Below are positions 1-10,470 of a stretch of 64,000 nt of DNA, in pieces. The notes under the pieces were generated by a model that was not told the DNA's origin, did not search any database, and saw nothing but the letters and a program-made list of their open reading frames with translations. How positions within the stretch are numbered: position 1 is the stretch's first letter; every line of letters starts with the position of its first letter. The stretch is from Amaurobius ferox (lineage: Eukaryota; Arthropoda; Arachnida; Araneae; Amaurobiidae). The stretch spans positions 166,275,989-166,339,988 of the forward strand of contig OX578135.1 in assembly GCA_951213105.1 (NCBI GenBank), in the 5' to 3' direction. A program made the translations under genes and the position numbers.

Positions 1-178
1 AGTTTTTGTCGATAACGAAATTCTTTATTTAAATGAGTGGAGTCGAAGACATCCAATTCGGGTGTAGATCCTGTTCGTATCTCTTATAAAAATAAAGATA
101 GTGTTAGGGGTTTAAGTCTTTGACATCTTCTGAAAGATAAGTCCACAAAATGGTAGTCAGATCATAGTCAAGTCGAGC
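1..178 (-). pseudogene. Decayed DUF5641-like C-terminal end of BEL/Pao pol
   Basis: Downstream of the integrase core the minus strand encodes a short stretch ending in RYRQK at the window edge, a motif typical of the DUF5641 region that closes BEL/Pao polyproteins. The frame is interrupted by a TAA near position 90 and by at least one frame change. The rest of the domain lies off the window. Confidence 0.55.
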
Positions 179-658
179 TCATCCTAATACTCTTCTTAGA
201 ATTCTTTTGGTCATTCCAATCAACTGCTCCCACCATCTGTCCCACCAGGCAGCTGTAGGAGGGTTGAAAATGCATTGAATTCGTTTAGTTGAAGCTATTT
301 CTTCTATCTTTTGCCAATCTATGTTATGTAGGATTTTACTGGCTCCAACTAGATTTGTCCCATTGTCAGAATATACATGTAGAGGTCTGCCTCTTCTTGA
401 CACAAATCTTCTGAAGGCTAAACAAAAGGCTTGGGTTGTTAGAGATTGAACCAACTCAAGATCGACCGCCCTAATCACAGCACAGGTAAAGAGGACAAAA
501 CAAATCTTCTCTTTATTTCTTAAGTATAATGGTCCTCCCAAATCTATTCCAGTTATCTCGAATGCTGCAGCATTTCTAATTAGTTTTTCCGGCAAAGATG
601 CAGGCAAAATTTCAGCTTTGGTCACTTCAAATCTTCTACAATTTATACAGCTTTTCAA
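179..658 (-). pseudogene. BEL/Pao integrase core fragment
   Basis: This 159-codon open stretch carries the retroviral-type integrase fold as found in BEL/Pao. It opens with CINCRRF, the second half of the zinc-binding region. The first catalytic Asp is in GIDLGGPLYL, the second in SDNGTNLVG, and the Glu-bearing segment is in PPTAAWWDRWWEQLIG. Integrase joins the cDNA ends to the host chromosome. The frame upstream (678-980) is shifted relative to this one, so the copy cannot make a whole polyprotein. Confidence 0.8.
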
Positions 659-677
659 AACTTATCTAATGGTTTTT

Positions 678-980
678 CTACATCGCAAGATCAAGAAGTC
701 TTCTCTCAGTTGAGATATTAAGGTATGAACTCCTGCATGGCTCAATTTTTTTATGATGTTCCAAGATGAGTAAATGAACAACAGGATGTTTGTTAGGCAA
801 TACAATTGGATGTTTGAAGCTATCGGTATCTTCTAGTTGTATTAGACGTGTTGTCATACGAATCAAACCTTCTTCATCAAGTTGAAGATGTAGTGGTTTT
901 AAAATAAGATTATTGATTGAGACAGACTTCTCGTTGTATACTTTTGAGCAACATAAATTCAATTTGTTTAATTCTTTCAA
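678..980 (-). pseudogene. BEL/Pao linker and H2C2 zinc-region fragment
   Basis: The reading contains HPVVHLLILEHHKKI, matching the HHxxK-type histidine part of the integrase N-terminal zinc finger in BEL/Pao elements. Its upstream part continues from the end of the RNase H frame with a frame change near position 970, and its downstream end loses the frame before the CINCRRF half of the finger at about 650. Two frameshifts therefore flank this segment. Confidence 0.6.
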
Positions 981-1683
981 CAGTCAAGTTAGAATAATTG
1001 TGTTCCAATTTAGACTTTTTAGCATTTATTATGAAGCATCTCATCCAAACAATCATTCTTATTAATTTTAGATAAGAAGAAAATCTGTTACGATAACATG
1101 GTACTTCCTTTTCTGTATAGATCATTACTGTTTTCCTTTTTCCTTGGTTTAAAATTTCTTCATTAGCTGTAATCTTCGATTTTGGCCATTTTGAAATGGA
1201 GAACTTTAACCATTCAGGACCTTGTAACCATTTTTTCTCAATTAAGTTTTGAATAGTACTTCCTCTGGAGGGAGTATCAACTGGATTGAGGTTTCCTGGC
1301 ACATGATGCCAGTCATCGGGATTAGACAGCGATCGAATTTCCTTGACTCTATTGGCAATAAATGTTGCCCACTGTTCATCTCCCTTTATCCAACTAAGAG
1401 CATTACAGGAATCAGCCCAATATGTTTCAATATCTGGTCTTTTCACATCTTTCTTAACGTTAGCAACTAGTCGAGTAGCAATCAAACACGCCAGTAGTTC
1501 TAATCTGGGAATCATGATTGTTTTTAATGGTGTTATTCTATTTTTAGTTCTAACAAATGTGCATGACACAGAATCTTCAGTTTCAACTCTGATGAAAATA
1601 CAAATTGCATAAGCATATTTACTGGCATCAGAAACACGTGTAAACTGCAATGTTTCAAGGATAAAATACTCACCATCATCCAT
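910..1683 (-). pseudogene. BEL/Pao RNase H and connection region fragment
   Basis: Motifs such as FSDASKYAYA-like FTRVSDASKYAYA, IPRLELLACLIATRL, the Asp in YWADSCNALSWI, and WHHVPGNLNPVDTPSRG are the diagnostic RNase H/Pao block of BEL elements. The domain degrades the RNA strand during reverse transcription. The frame begins at a frameshift at about 1683, where the preceding A17 segment runs on in another frame. Confidence 0.75.
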
Positions 1684-1925
1684 CTAGATACGTAAATATC
1701 TTTCAGTAATTTTAATTGACTTCTCCAGTTCAAAAATTTTTTCGTTATATCTTCAGGTAATTCTTTATCCCATGGTATTTTCTGATATTTATCATTTAAA
1801 AGCGAAAAAGAAATTTCAACTTCTTCGATATCAATTGGTTTGCCTTCTAAAGCTTCTTTAAGACTATTTGCAGCTTTCGTAAAACTAGTGCGTAATGGTG
1901 TTCTAACTTTTGTCAAATTATTCAT
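1533..1925 (-). pseudogene. Fused gag start and A17/Pao segment of the BEL element
   Basis: The first ~50 codons (MNNLTKVRTPLRTSFTKAAN onward) look like a BEL gag N-terminus. From about residue 51 (near position 1775) the same frame reads PWDKELPEDITKKFLNWRSQ, which belongs to the peptidase A17/Pao region between reverse transcriptase and RNase H. The rest of gag, the protease and the reverse transcriptase are absent, so an in-frame internal deletion joined two distant parts. After residue ~80 the true frame shifts, and the remaining codons are out-of-frame sequence. Confidence 0.65.
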
Positions 1926-2002
1926 AATTTCTAATAATCAACAACAATAATTATATATTTCAAAAAATATATATATATAATCATGGTCATTTTATAAACC
2001 GG

Positions 2003-2020
2003 CGTCCCTATTCGGCACCA
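2003..2020 (-). other. Candidate primer-binding site of the BEL element
   Basis: On the minus strand TGGTGCCGAATAGGGACG lies three bases inside the LTR end. It begins with TGG, as expected for pairing to a tRNA CCA end, and resembles the classic tRNA-Lys site with one base missing and two changed. The primer tRNA is inferred, not proven. Confidence 0.5.
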
Positions 2021-2023
2021 TAA

Positions 2024-2316
2024 TGTCAGCTCAAAGAATCAAAATTATAAAATAAATTTTGATCAATAATAAATAAAGGTAATCTTGCCTTTTCGTTTAT
2101 GCCAATCTACTTCTTAAAGCCAGGTGACTGTGTCTTGAATTAATTTAAGAGGTTGCAATCTAAATATTTTAAATATCTCTTTATTCTGAACAGAACATAC
2201 ATACAATAATACTTATTAACTTCAACTAACTAATATACATATTTCTTTTTTTAGGCACGTGTTGAAATCCTAAAATCACATTCTCGGTTATTTCACTTCA
2301 GTTCAGGGATGTGACA
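2024..2316 (-). repeat. 5' LTR of the BEL/Pao element (293 bp)
   Basis: The segment is bounded by TGTCA on the left and TGACA on the right, a perfect 5-bp inverted terminus of the TG...CA type. It is followed inward by a three-base spacer, the primer-binding site and, at 1925, the gag start. The flanking GGGAT at 2317-2321 is the expected half of a 5-bp target duplication; the partner is outside the window. Confidence 0.7.
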
Positions 2317-2330
2317 GGGATATTAATATA

Positions 2331-2539
2331 GCGCTGCGATTGGGAGAAAATTGCATTAATGTAAACCAGATAGTATGTGATAGCAAAATGAATTCAATCA
2401 ATGGCAAAGTTATTTGATGATTCACTATTTTATGAAATGAGAGCATCATCGAATAACTTTGTACTTGGCAGCTTTGATTAATTTCACAATCATATACTAT
2501 ATAGTTTATATTAATACAATTTTTTCCTATTCACAGTGC
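2331..2539. repeat. Imperfect hairpin repeat (MITE-like), 209 bp
   Basis: The left arm from GCGCTGCGATTGGGAGAAAA and the right arm ending CCTATTCACAGTGC are inverted copies of each other over nearly their whole length, including CAAAGTTATTTGATGAT against its complement with one change. A short centre separates them. No coding sequence is present. The size and structure fit a decayed non-autonomous DNA transposon. It starts only 14 bp from the BEL LTR. Confidence 0.55.
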
Positions 2540-2753
2540 CATATATTCACCTACCAGACATTTCACATTTTTAACTAAATTTCTTTTATTGTTAAGATCT
2601 CTACCCTTGTAAGCGTAACCACCAAGTTTAAGGGCATTTTGTCGCCTGGTTCTCTGTGCAGCTTACTCTAAATAAGGATGATTTAATTTGAAACATTCTG
2701 TATATAAAAATTAAATATTTGGTATGACAATACTGCTTTTAAAATATACATAC

Positions 2754-2842
2754 CATACATTTACCATGGCCTCCACATGGAATTTCAATGCCACCAGGAC
2801 ATGGAATGCAGTTAGGTCCATATGTATTATTAGGACAGCATA
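2754..2842 (-). CDS. CRELD: CRELD-like gene, coding exon 5 (first EGF-like cysteines)
   Basis: The exon reads CCPNNTYGPNCIPCPGG and then CGGHGKCM, the start of the first EGF-like/furin-like region of CRELD proteins (family pattern CCPxGxYGPxCxxCPGG...CxGxGxC). It has a pyrimidine-rich acceptor ending TTTTAG and a GTATGT donor. The 89-bp exon starts with two bases that complete a Val codon with the last base of exon 4, giving the family's Lys-Val-Cys-Cys junction, and ends in phase 0. The next exons, for the remaining EGF repeats, must lie left of the window, beyond the BEL insertion. CRELD proteins act in the endoplasmic reticulum and secretory pathway. Confidence 0.8.
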
Positions 2843-3394
2843 CTAAAAGAAAATAATTAAAAATCTGATAATTTATGGCATAGATATGACATGAGATATT
2901 ATACTTTTAGGATTTACGTATTTATTTCTATTACAAGCAATGTCGGGTACCTCTGCTAATCTATATATATATGTAATTGAAAGTCTATTTCTTATACAAT
3001 CCCACATATTTTGATCAATCCATGTCAAATTTAGTGTGACTGCTCTACTTTATTGTGGGTAATTTTATTTATACTAAGTTTCTGGGCTCAGGAATCATGG
3101 AGAAATTAATAAAACCATTTCTTTTCATAGAATAAATATTAATTTTTTTAAACTAAATTGTTGAAAAAAATTGCATGCTACTAAGCAACTGAAAATTTTT
3201 ATTCTGTAAAAAATGTTTCAATAAAGCATTCAACTGTTTTGTAAAAAAGCATATACCTAATAAATAAAAATGTATACAATTCATACTTGTGTGATCAGAA
3301 TTTTTGGTATCATGTATGAATATATAAAAATAATTTCAATATCTTAATATTTAGAACTATTTTTTATGAAAAAAAATTAAAAGTTTTTGTTCAT

Positions 3395-3725
3395 GAGCAT
3401 TTAGTTTTACTTTGCTCACTTTCACTCGAAATATCTTCTAAACTATAAAATATAGATATATAGAGTAAGAAACAAAATGTCAAGTAAGAAATTCAATTTC
3501 TAGATCAATAATTTGTTTCTACAAAGCTCTTGTAGTTTTCAAGGAATCGTCTTATCAAATTGAAGATTAAATTTTTTTCGATTTTAAAGTTTGTAATGCT
3601 TAGCTTATACCTCGAAAACTAAAAGTGTTAGATATAAACAGTGCACGAGTATTGCAGCCCTTTGAATGTCCTACAAGGATATATGATTACATTTTGGATC
3701 AGGTTTTTTGTTTTAGAGTAGAGTG
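3395..3725 (+). repeat. Diverged copy of a ~330-bp dispersed repeat
   Basis: Shared landmarks with the two copies at 61690-62340 are CTTTCACTCGAAA, TATAAAATATAGATATA, GTAGTTTTCAAGGAATCGTC, AAATTGAAGA and CATTTTGGAT near the end, in the same order and spacing. No open frame is conserved. The class of element is unknown. Confidence 0.5.
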
Positions 3726-5538
3726 ATTATAAGATTCTGTGCAATCTATATGCAAGGCCAAACTGGTATAGACTTGTACCAATTTGGCCTTGCATAAGTA
3801 TATATTCATTTGTAACTTAATGTGTCTTACTTAATGGAATTACTTTCCACTATGTATCTTAAGTTACCATGGGCCCCTATTATCTGTCATAAATGAAATA
3901 AATGAGATGGAAAACAATGAATAAACTTTTTATACTTTTCATTTAACAGGATGTTATTCATGCAAAAGTAATTCAGTTTCATCGGACTGCAGTCACTTCA
4001 GATTTTTTTTTTTTTTTTTAGAAAATTGGTTTTCAACCCTGGTATCTTAATACTACACCAATTTGGGTTATAAGAGACTGTTTATGAGTTACAAAATAAT
4101 AATAATAATGCTCAATATACATATGCTGGGTCATCAGGCAAATGCTTTCAAAATGTAGTAGTAAGGAGTAATGGCTAGAAACCACTGTTTTAGAGCATAG
4201 GTACAAAACCTAGTGTTCAGAAGAACCACAGCTCTTAAGTATGTCTAATGTTATCCTAAGCATCAAAACATCATACTTGGTCAGAACTCAATATGAATAT
4301 GTATTTAATCAAATCTTGTTCATACAGGCCTTTATAGTCATTAAACTAACCAGCCTAATAGCTAATTTTGTGTATATGTTTATAGAGAGAGTATTTCTTA
4401 TAAAAAATCAAATTCATAATTTCAAAAATCTTTTGTTCAAATTCCCGTATAGAATTCCAAGCAACAGTTTAAAAGAAAAAGTTGAAAATAATTATTTTTT
4501 CTGCTCTTAATGCAATATAGTATAGTCATGTCAGATACATTAAAATTAAATATTTGTAGTTTTATCAAAACATACATTTTAATTTAATAAAACTTTACTA
4601 TTTTCAAATACCCTTTTCAGCATTTTATTATTTTGTTTAAAGGTTAACATTAAGGGGCTATAGTATTTAGAATGAATATATGATATAATATATATATGGT
4701 TTGAAAAATGTATACAATCAAATTAATCACAGAACTGCGATTTTTTTTTCGGAAGACATACTCTTCACCACATTATATTTAAATCCATACTATATCAGGC
4801 TCCTACTGTACTTACAGTGCTTCCCAAACTATGTTTTGAAAAGAGAATAGGTGTTCTACAATAAAATTTGAAAACTTTAAATTCAAATAAAATCACTGGC
4901 CACCTAAAAGTTATTGTCATATTTGACTTTGGGGTCATTCCATATCACTTCAACAAAGGCATCTGAAATTTTATACAAAGTTGCATACAATAAACTTATA
5001 CTACCATGAAAAATTTTAGTTCATTCCATGCATTAGCTTTTTACCAATATTTTTTTTTTAAATGAAGAATTCACTTGGTGCTACTTTGCAGATGTATATT
5101 ATGAAAACCTTGTGTTAAATAAATAGTCATAATTCATCACCTTTTGAAGAAACAAATTACTTTTTCCTTTTTTCCCAAAATGTGAAAGTATTCCTCCAAA
5201 GTATAGGAAAAGTCAGGGCAAAGAAAATAAATTTGATACCCTTTCAAAAACTGAGATCTTCCCCAGAAGCAATAAATAATGTCAACTTAACTTTCAAGAT
5301 CATGATTACTGTCTAATTAGGAAAAGAAAGGCTTTTTTTCTAGGGTGTGCCACTACAGCTTCTTTGTAGTTTCTGGGGCTATTAATAAATGAAGTCAAGA
5401 ATGTGCAGTTTCCCTTTTTCTTCAATATGATCTTCATCCTAGTTAAAAATATTACTGTAAATTTTAATCTAATTAATTTTGTTTTCTTTTGTTTTTAATA
5501 AAGGCCTCATGTAGTTTTCAGTGTACAATAGTAAATAC

Positions 5539-5636
5539 TTTTCAGAAATGTGTGAAAGGCCCAGACCATACAGCCAACCCAGGGGTTAATGGCAGTTTGA
5601 TGTATGGCCGGGTTTTTTTTTTTTCAGAAATGTGTG
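5539..5636 (-). mobile_element. 66-bp hairpin retroposon with 16-bp target duplication
   Basis: TTTTCAGAAATGTGTG occurs at 5539-5554 and 5621-5636. Between them lies a 66-bp insertion that starts with CCCAGACCATACAGCC, ends with GTATGGCCGGG, and carries an eight-base T run; its ends pair into a stem. It matches the family seen at 22352, 24396, 37849, 38234 and 40143. Orientation is given relative to the SINE 3' end it resembles. Confidence 0.7.
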
Positions 5637-5851
5637 TAAATAGTAATAAAAATCTAACGGTCATTTTTGAATTATCTTGTAATGGTCAGCAGCTTCTTCT
5701 GTGGGGAACATATGATAGTATACACCAAAATGCTCTCATCATAAACAGAACTTTCTAAAAAGGTTTCCTATTCACCAGAAAAAGTTCTGTGATGCTTCGA
5801 ATTAATACAAGAATGATATGAAATCAAAAATAAAATGTATTACATCACAAA

Positions 5852-6450
5852 TTGCAAAGAAGTTTTAAAGACACTGCTTATTTTCATTTAAAAAAACTGT
5901 ATCACATACCAAAAAAAAAAAAGAGAAGAAAAAGAAAGAAAAGTATTGAAACAAAAATAAATGAAGATAAGTTTGATGTTGATGATTTTTTTAAATCTAC
6001 TACTGAAGAGTATGAAGGAAGCCCCAGTTATATACCGGAAGTGTATAATAAAGGGAAACAAGGTGCTGAAGCACAAATTGTGCTAAGCTAATTCTGCCTT
6101 AAAAATTAAAATAGTTCTTGTTTATGTAGGACAATATAAATTTGAAAGTCCAAGTACAAAAATCAAAGTTCAGTCCAACAATGATTAGGTTAAGAAAACA
6201 GAAATATATGCTGATCAGTTAAAGATGTTAATGAATTAATCACCAAAATTCAAAAGAAAGTAAGCAAGGTAAGCTATCATGAAACAAATTCAGTTATTAA
6301 TCTTAACTCTATTATCTTGGTTCACAAGAAAGTCGGTGAAACTATTGAAGTGACTGACTTTCAAATTCGCGAGTCTAAATTATTGAAAGAAAGGGGAATT
6401 TTACCTTTATCAAAGTCTAGAAAAGAGAAACACATTTTAAAAGTGATTAT
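5852..6450 (+). pseudogene. Unrecognised decayed coding-like segment
   Basis: Frames in this stretch have a protein-like look: a lysine-rich part (PKKKKRRKRKK), then an acidic part, and near 6290-6420 a run including VINLNSIILVHKKVGE and KLLKERGILPLSK. Stops and frame changes separate the pieces, and there are no splice sites joining them. I do not recognise the family. It may be a decayed processed pseudogene or transposon piece, or chance. Confidence 0.25.
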
Positions 6451-7405
6451 ACAATGATGATTTTTTAAGAATAATGTTAGAGCAGAAAGATAAAGTCAGT
6501 GATAATATAAAAGTAGCAATATCCAAAAATGTTAGTGATAGCGTTTGTGACTTTAAATGATCATTTTTGTATACACAATTTCTTTTATTTATGATTATTA
6601 CTGACTTTCATAACCCTTAGTCAAAATTATATATAATTTTTCCTCTTTCTTCTCTCTGGTCAATCATAATGATCTGTGGATTTGTATAAAGATGGAAGCA
6701 CAGGACTAATACTTAGATGTTAGCAATTTACAATTTATATTTATTCATAGAACAAACTAACAATTTTGAAATCTTAGCTAGTAATTGAGTAAATTATCTT
6801 GTATAAAATTTAAATTACTTATTTTTTATTTTAAGGCTATCTTTTTTATTTTACTTTCATACTTTTTAACATTTTCCCCACATTACCATATATTATAATG
6901 AAAAACACTCACTGACTTTCTGGAACTTATTTTTTATTTCAGAAAATATTTTTAGAATTTAAATAATTTTAATATATATTTTATGATTATAAACAAATTT
7001 CATGGGTTTGCAGAAATTATATAGTAAATCCGGTTAACCAAGAATGAATTTTAATAGCTCAGTTAATGGGATAATTGTCTAATGTGACTGAATTTGATTT
7101 TGAACTGCTATGTTTCCTATTTTGAAAAGCAGAACTCAAACCACCATCTGTGAAACAGTGAAAAGCGTACTAATGTTAATTAAAAAATAACTTATGGCAA
7201 TTTGAAAATTATCATATGTAAATGTTGAAATTAAGTAACATTTTCCCCCCTGAAATGCAATAAAACATTTCTTTGAATCAAGAACATTATTCTTTCTGAC
7301 ATTTACACATAAATAAAATGTCCTTTTTTATCACTTAAATATTTAATATTTACTCTGCCTTAAACAAATATTTATTTTTATTATTATTTTACAGAAGGTA
7401 TGAGC

Positions 7406-7643
7406 TATAAATACAAGAAAATATTTCTCTTTTTATTTACTGTAATGATAACTAAACTGCCTTATTTTGATCATATATATTTTATATTAATTTTATAACT
7501 AACTATTTAAACCAATAACAGAAAATGGTTTACTGTTACAGTTTTAAAAGTAGCTATAAAATTGATATATATATATGATCAAAATAAGGTAGTTTAGTTA
7601 TCAATATGGTAAATTAAAAGAGAAATATTTCTTTGTATTTATA
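7406..7643. repeat. Hairpin MITE with ~90-bp inverted arms
   Basis: The left arm (7406-7497) and right arm (7555-7643) are inverted copies that share GATAACTAAACTGCCTTATT (one change), TTGATCATATATA and AAATATTTCTCTTT. A centre of about 57 bp separates them. There is no coding sequence. The long arms and small size fit a foldback element or MITE. Confidence 0.7.
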
Positions 7644-8470
7644 AAGACATTCCTCCTATAAAATTGATATGTCAATAATAACTTTTTTTAATGTTGTGTT
7701 TTTAATATATAAACTAATGTGATCAATTATTAATAAATTATTTACTAGGTTAATTATTTTTATTGTTGACTGAATGAAAATTCATCCATTTTACATCTTG
7801 CCAAAAAAAAAAAAACATTTTCAAAAAACACCTCTTTAATTTTTTTTTTTTTTATGGTAAGAAAGTGACGATATAAAGAAAATGTGAAAAATTATCAGGA
7901 AATTTAAATATGGAGCAGCTCATCATAAAAAATAAAATTTTGCTGAAAAAAAAAATTACATTTTTCAACTTTGAGGCAAAAAATAGCAAGGTTTTATCAA
8001 AATGTATAATGTTTGACAATAAGTATATATTCTAAAATATTTACACTCAAAATTATGTGTTTCTGGCAATTAGGTTCAGAACAAGAAAGGATTTTATCAA
8101 ACACAAGGTTTTCATTTCATACATCCGCAAAGCAGCAATAAGTGAATTCTCTATTTCTTTGAAAATTTATTACTAAAAAACTAATGCATAAAATCAACTA
8201 AAATTTTGCAGGGTATTGAAATTAAAAAAAATATAAAGGTGTGTGTGACATTTTCATATTTTTTGGTTGAATTGATATAGGATGACCCTTTGATTTAAAA
8301 AGGATTAAAGATTTTCCATTGAATAATTTGATTTAAGGAAACTAAAACTTTTTTAAGAGTATGTACAGTTCAAACTGCTGCTAAAGAATAAAATGAAAAT
8401 GACTTCATTAAAATCAACATATAAATAATATAAAAATGTAAAAAATAAAATTAAATAATTCCGTTATAAG

Positions 8471-8483
8471 CAACATATATAAA
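8471..8483 (+). repeat. Left target-site duplication of the I-group LINE
   Basis: CAACATATATAAA here is repeated exactly at 14407-14419. The pair brackets the LINE and fixes its ends at 8484 and 14406. Confidence 0.85.
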
Positions 8484-9183
8484 CTCCACTAAATGATGCC
8501 TGAGCCTTGACGGGGTGGTGGAGCTTGCGTGAACCGATGATCCTAAGAGCTATGCCGGCGGTAGCTTCGGCTACTGGCAGGGTCTCCCTTGCCGGACAGG
8601 TCGAAGGTGAGGTTCCAGACCAAATGAGGCATCCTGGTCCTCCAGGTTGGGGGTTGGAAGTGAGGCACTTAGTCTCACTCTGTAAAATCCTCAGGGATCC
8701 ATTTCTTTTGTGGATACGGGTGTTGCTATCCCGAGGTACCCGAGCAAACTTTTTCTTCTAGCTGCAGATTGCATCAATGCCAAGCCCCTAGTAAACTTCA
8801 CTTCTGCCTTATGGGCCTTAGTACCACTCTTCGGCCTCTGCTGTAAGGTATACCGTTTGGGCTCGGGAACGGGACCAGGTGGTTGTGTGGCGAAAAGGGC
8901 GAAGCGGCGTGCATCTGTAGTATTGCTTTCAAGAAACGTTTGTAGAAAACGGTTCCAGAGGTCGAGTCCCTTGGTTGCGTTGGTTGGATGGTGGGGAGCG
9001 TTTCATATCGAGAAATCCCCCTTGGATCCTTGCTGATCCCTGGGCCCTGTGTACCTGGTGCACGTTATGACCCGCTCCTTATCATCTAGCTTTGCGAATG
9101 ACTCCGGCGGTTACACTTTTCACGTCAGAAAAGTGTGGGGAGACGAGGCCTAGCGGGGGCCTCGATCGAACTGGAAGTAATCC
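8484..9183 (+). promoter_or_regulatory. 5' leader of the LINE, probable internal promoter region
   Basis: This GC-rich stretch precedes ORF1 and has no conserved open frame. In full-length non-LTR elements the internal promoter lies in this leader; that role is inferred from family knowledge. Confidence 0.5.
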
Positions 9184-10446
9184 GTGGTTCTTTTTCTATC
9201 TTATGGTTACAGCATGGAGAAATCAGATTGGGCTCTTTCGAGTTTTCCTGGTTCTCCGTGTTGCGACGATGTAGATAAGGAAGTGATGAAAGGATTGGGT
9301 ACATCTTCGGATGTTTCCCAATCAGCCATTGAAACAACCCCTCTGGGGTTGGATCTTGGAAAAAAGGAGGAAGCCTGCAGTCCGGCTGTGGAAGGAAGTG
9401 GAGTCGCGAACCTTGGTGACCGACACACTGAAACCATGGCTGTGACGCAGGGTATACTCACCAAAGCACAGAGGCGCAGGAGGAGGCGCATGCCTAGGCA
9501 GTTGGACCAGAAGCTTGCAAAAGCTGGCACTGTCACAGACAAAGTTGGAGGCACCAAACGACCTAGGTAGACAGGAGCCACACCTTCTCCAAGAGATCTA
9601 GTCGACAAGAAGAGATCGAGGACGGACATCCAACCTGGAACATACGCTCAAGCGGTCCAGGTTATTAAGATGGCCATCGTCAAAAAGTCCTTCCCTTCTA
9701 GCAAGCTGAGCAAGGAAGAGGTTGATATCATCCAGTTGGTGACTCTCGATAAAATAGATGGGATCCCAACTGGTGAGCAACTTCCGAAGATTCATTTCTT
9801 CAGCTCAAACGCTGGAGCTTTGATTCTTCATTGCAATGATGCAAACACTGTGGAATGGGTCAAGAGAACCTTCCATAATGACAGTCAGGTTCTGGGAGAG
9901 GCACTTATGGTCTTGAGTGCTAATGACCTTCCCAAACCTGTCAAGGTGGCATTTAAAACCAGGGACGTGTACACCAAGGAGCCGAGTGTCTTGCTGAAAC
10001 GGCTGAACCGTTTCAACCCGGAGTTGAAGTCTGAGGAGTGGCGTGTTCTGCAAAATTTTGTGGAACCCCACTCTGTAAGATGGATCTTCGAGGTGGATTC
10101 GGAGGCTGCGGATGCGATTCGCAAAGCTGACCTTGGTGCATTCACCGGTTTGGACCGTGGAGTCTTCAAGATTCTTCGTGATCCAAACGAAAAGCCTAAG
10201 GGGAAGATGGAGATGGAGGAACAGCCAGCAGACCGGGCGACCTCCTCTCAGGTAAGTATTGGTAGTCTTGAGACTATGATACCTAGACTTAACGATCTAG
10301 AAATTGCTTCTGGTTCAGATGTTACACTTCATGCTAACCCTCCGATCTCGGATGATGAGTTGGAAAAACGCATGAAGGATTTTGACAATGATATCATGCT
10401 TGATGCTGATCATTGTCATGATACTAGGAGAATTTCTTTCTCCTAG
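9184..10446 (+). pseudogene. LINE ORF1 (gag-like, possible DUF4780), one in-frame stop
   Basis: The frame is open from 9184 (ATG also at 9214) to 10446 except for one TAG at 9568-9570; the codons after the stop remain in the same frame. The N-terminal part is low-complexity with a basic run RRRRRRMPRQ. The part after the stop contains HFFSSNAGALILHC, EWVKRTF and VKVAFKTRD, and resembles the DUF4780-type ORF1 domain of arthropod LINEs. No CCHC knuckles are visible. ORF1 proteins coat the element RNA. ORF2 starts 25 bp downstream. Whether 9184 or 9214 is the true start is not resolved. Confidence 0.75.
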
Positions 10447-10470
10447 TCTTTCTGTGCCCTTTTCTTCTTT

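Larger units (their letters stand above)
1..2316 (-). mobile_element. BEL/Pao LTR retrotransposon remnant, cut by the window edge
   Basis: Read on the minus strand the element runs 5' LTR (2024-2316), primer-binding site, gag start fused to the A17/Pao region, RNase H, H2C2 zinc region, integrase core and the C-terminal DUF5641-like region, which reaches base 1; the 3' LTR would lie outside. The order and the integrase and RNase H motifs are those of BEL/Pao elements. Several frameshifts and stops break the polyprotein, and most of gag plus the protease and reverse transcriptase are missing, so this copy is inactive and internally deleted. It lies in the same orientation as the CRELD-like gene and downstream of its last visible exon, so probably in an intron. 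Confidence 0.85.
2843..8470. other. CRELD intron 4, left part: AT-rich with small repeats
   Basis: This intronic stretch holds no convincing exon. It contains a diverged copy of the 61.7-62.3 kb repeat (3395-3725), a 66-bp hairpin insertion (5555-5620), a decayed coding-like segment (5852-6450) and a hairpin MITE (7406-7643). The open frame at 5489-5758 is an accident created partly by the 66-bp insertion. The rest is low-complexity AT-rich DNA with poly-A and poly-T runs. Confidence 0.6.

Noticed and set aside
2560..2660. Minus-strand reading AAQRTRRQNALKLGGYAYKG near CRELD exon 5.
   Set aside because: It is short, begins after a stop, fits no CRELD segment and has no convincing splice sites.
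5489..5758. 89-codon open frame on the plus strand.
   Set aside because: It is composed partly of the 66-bp hairpin insertion and its duplicated target, and shows no domain.
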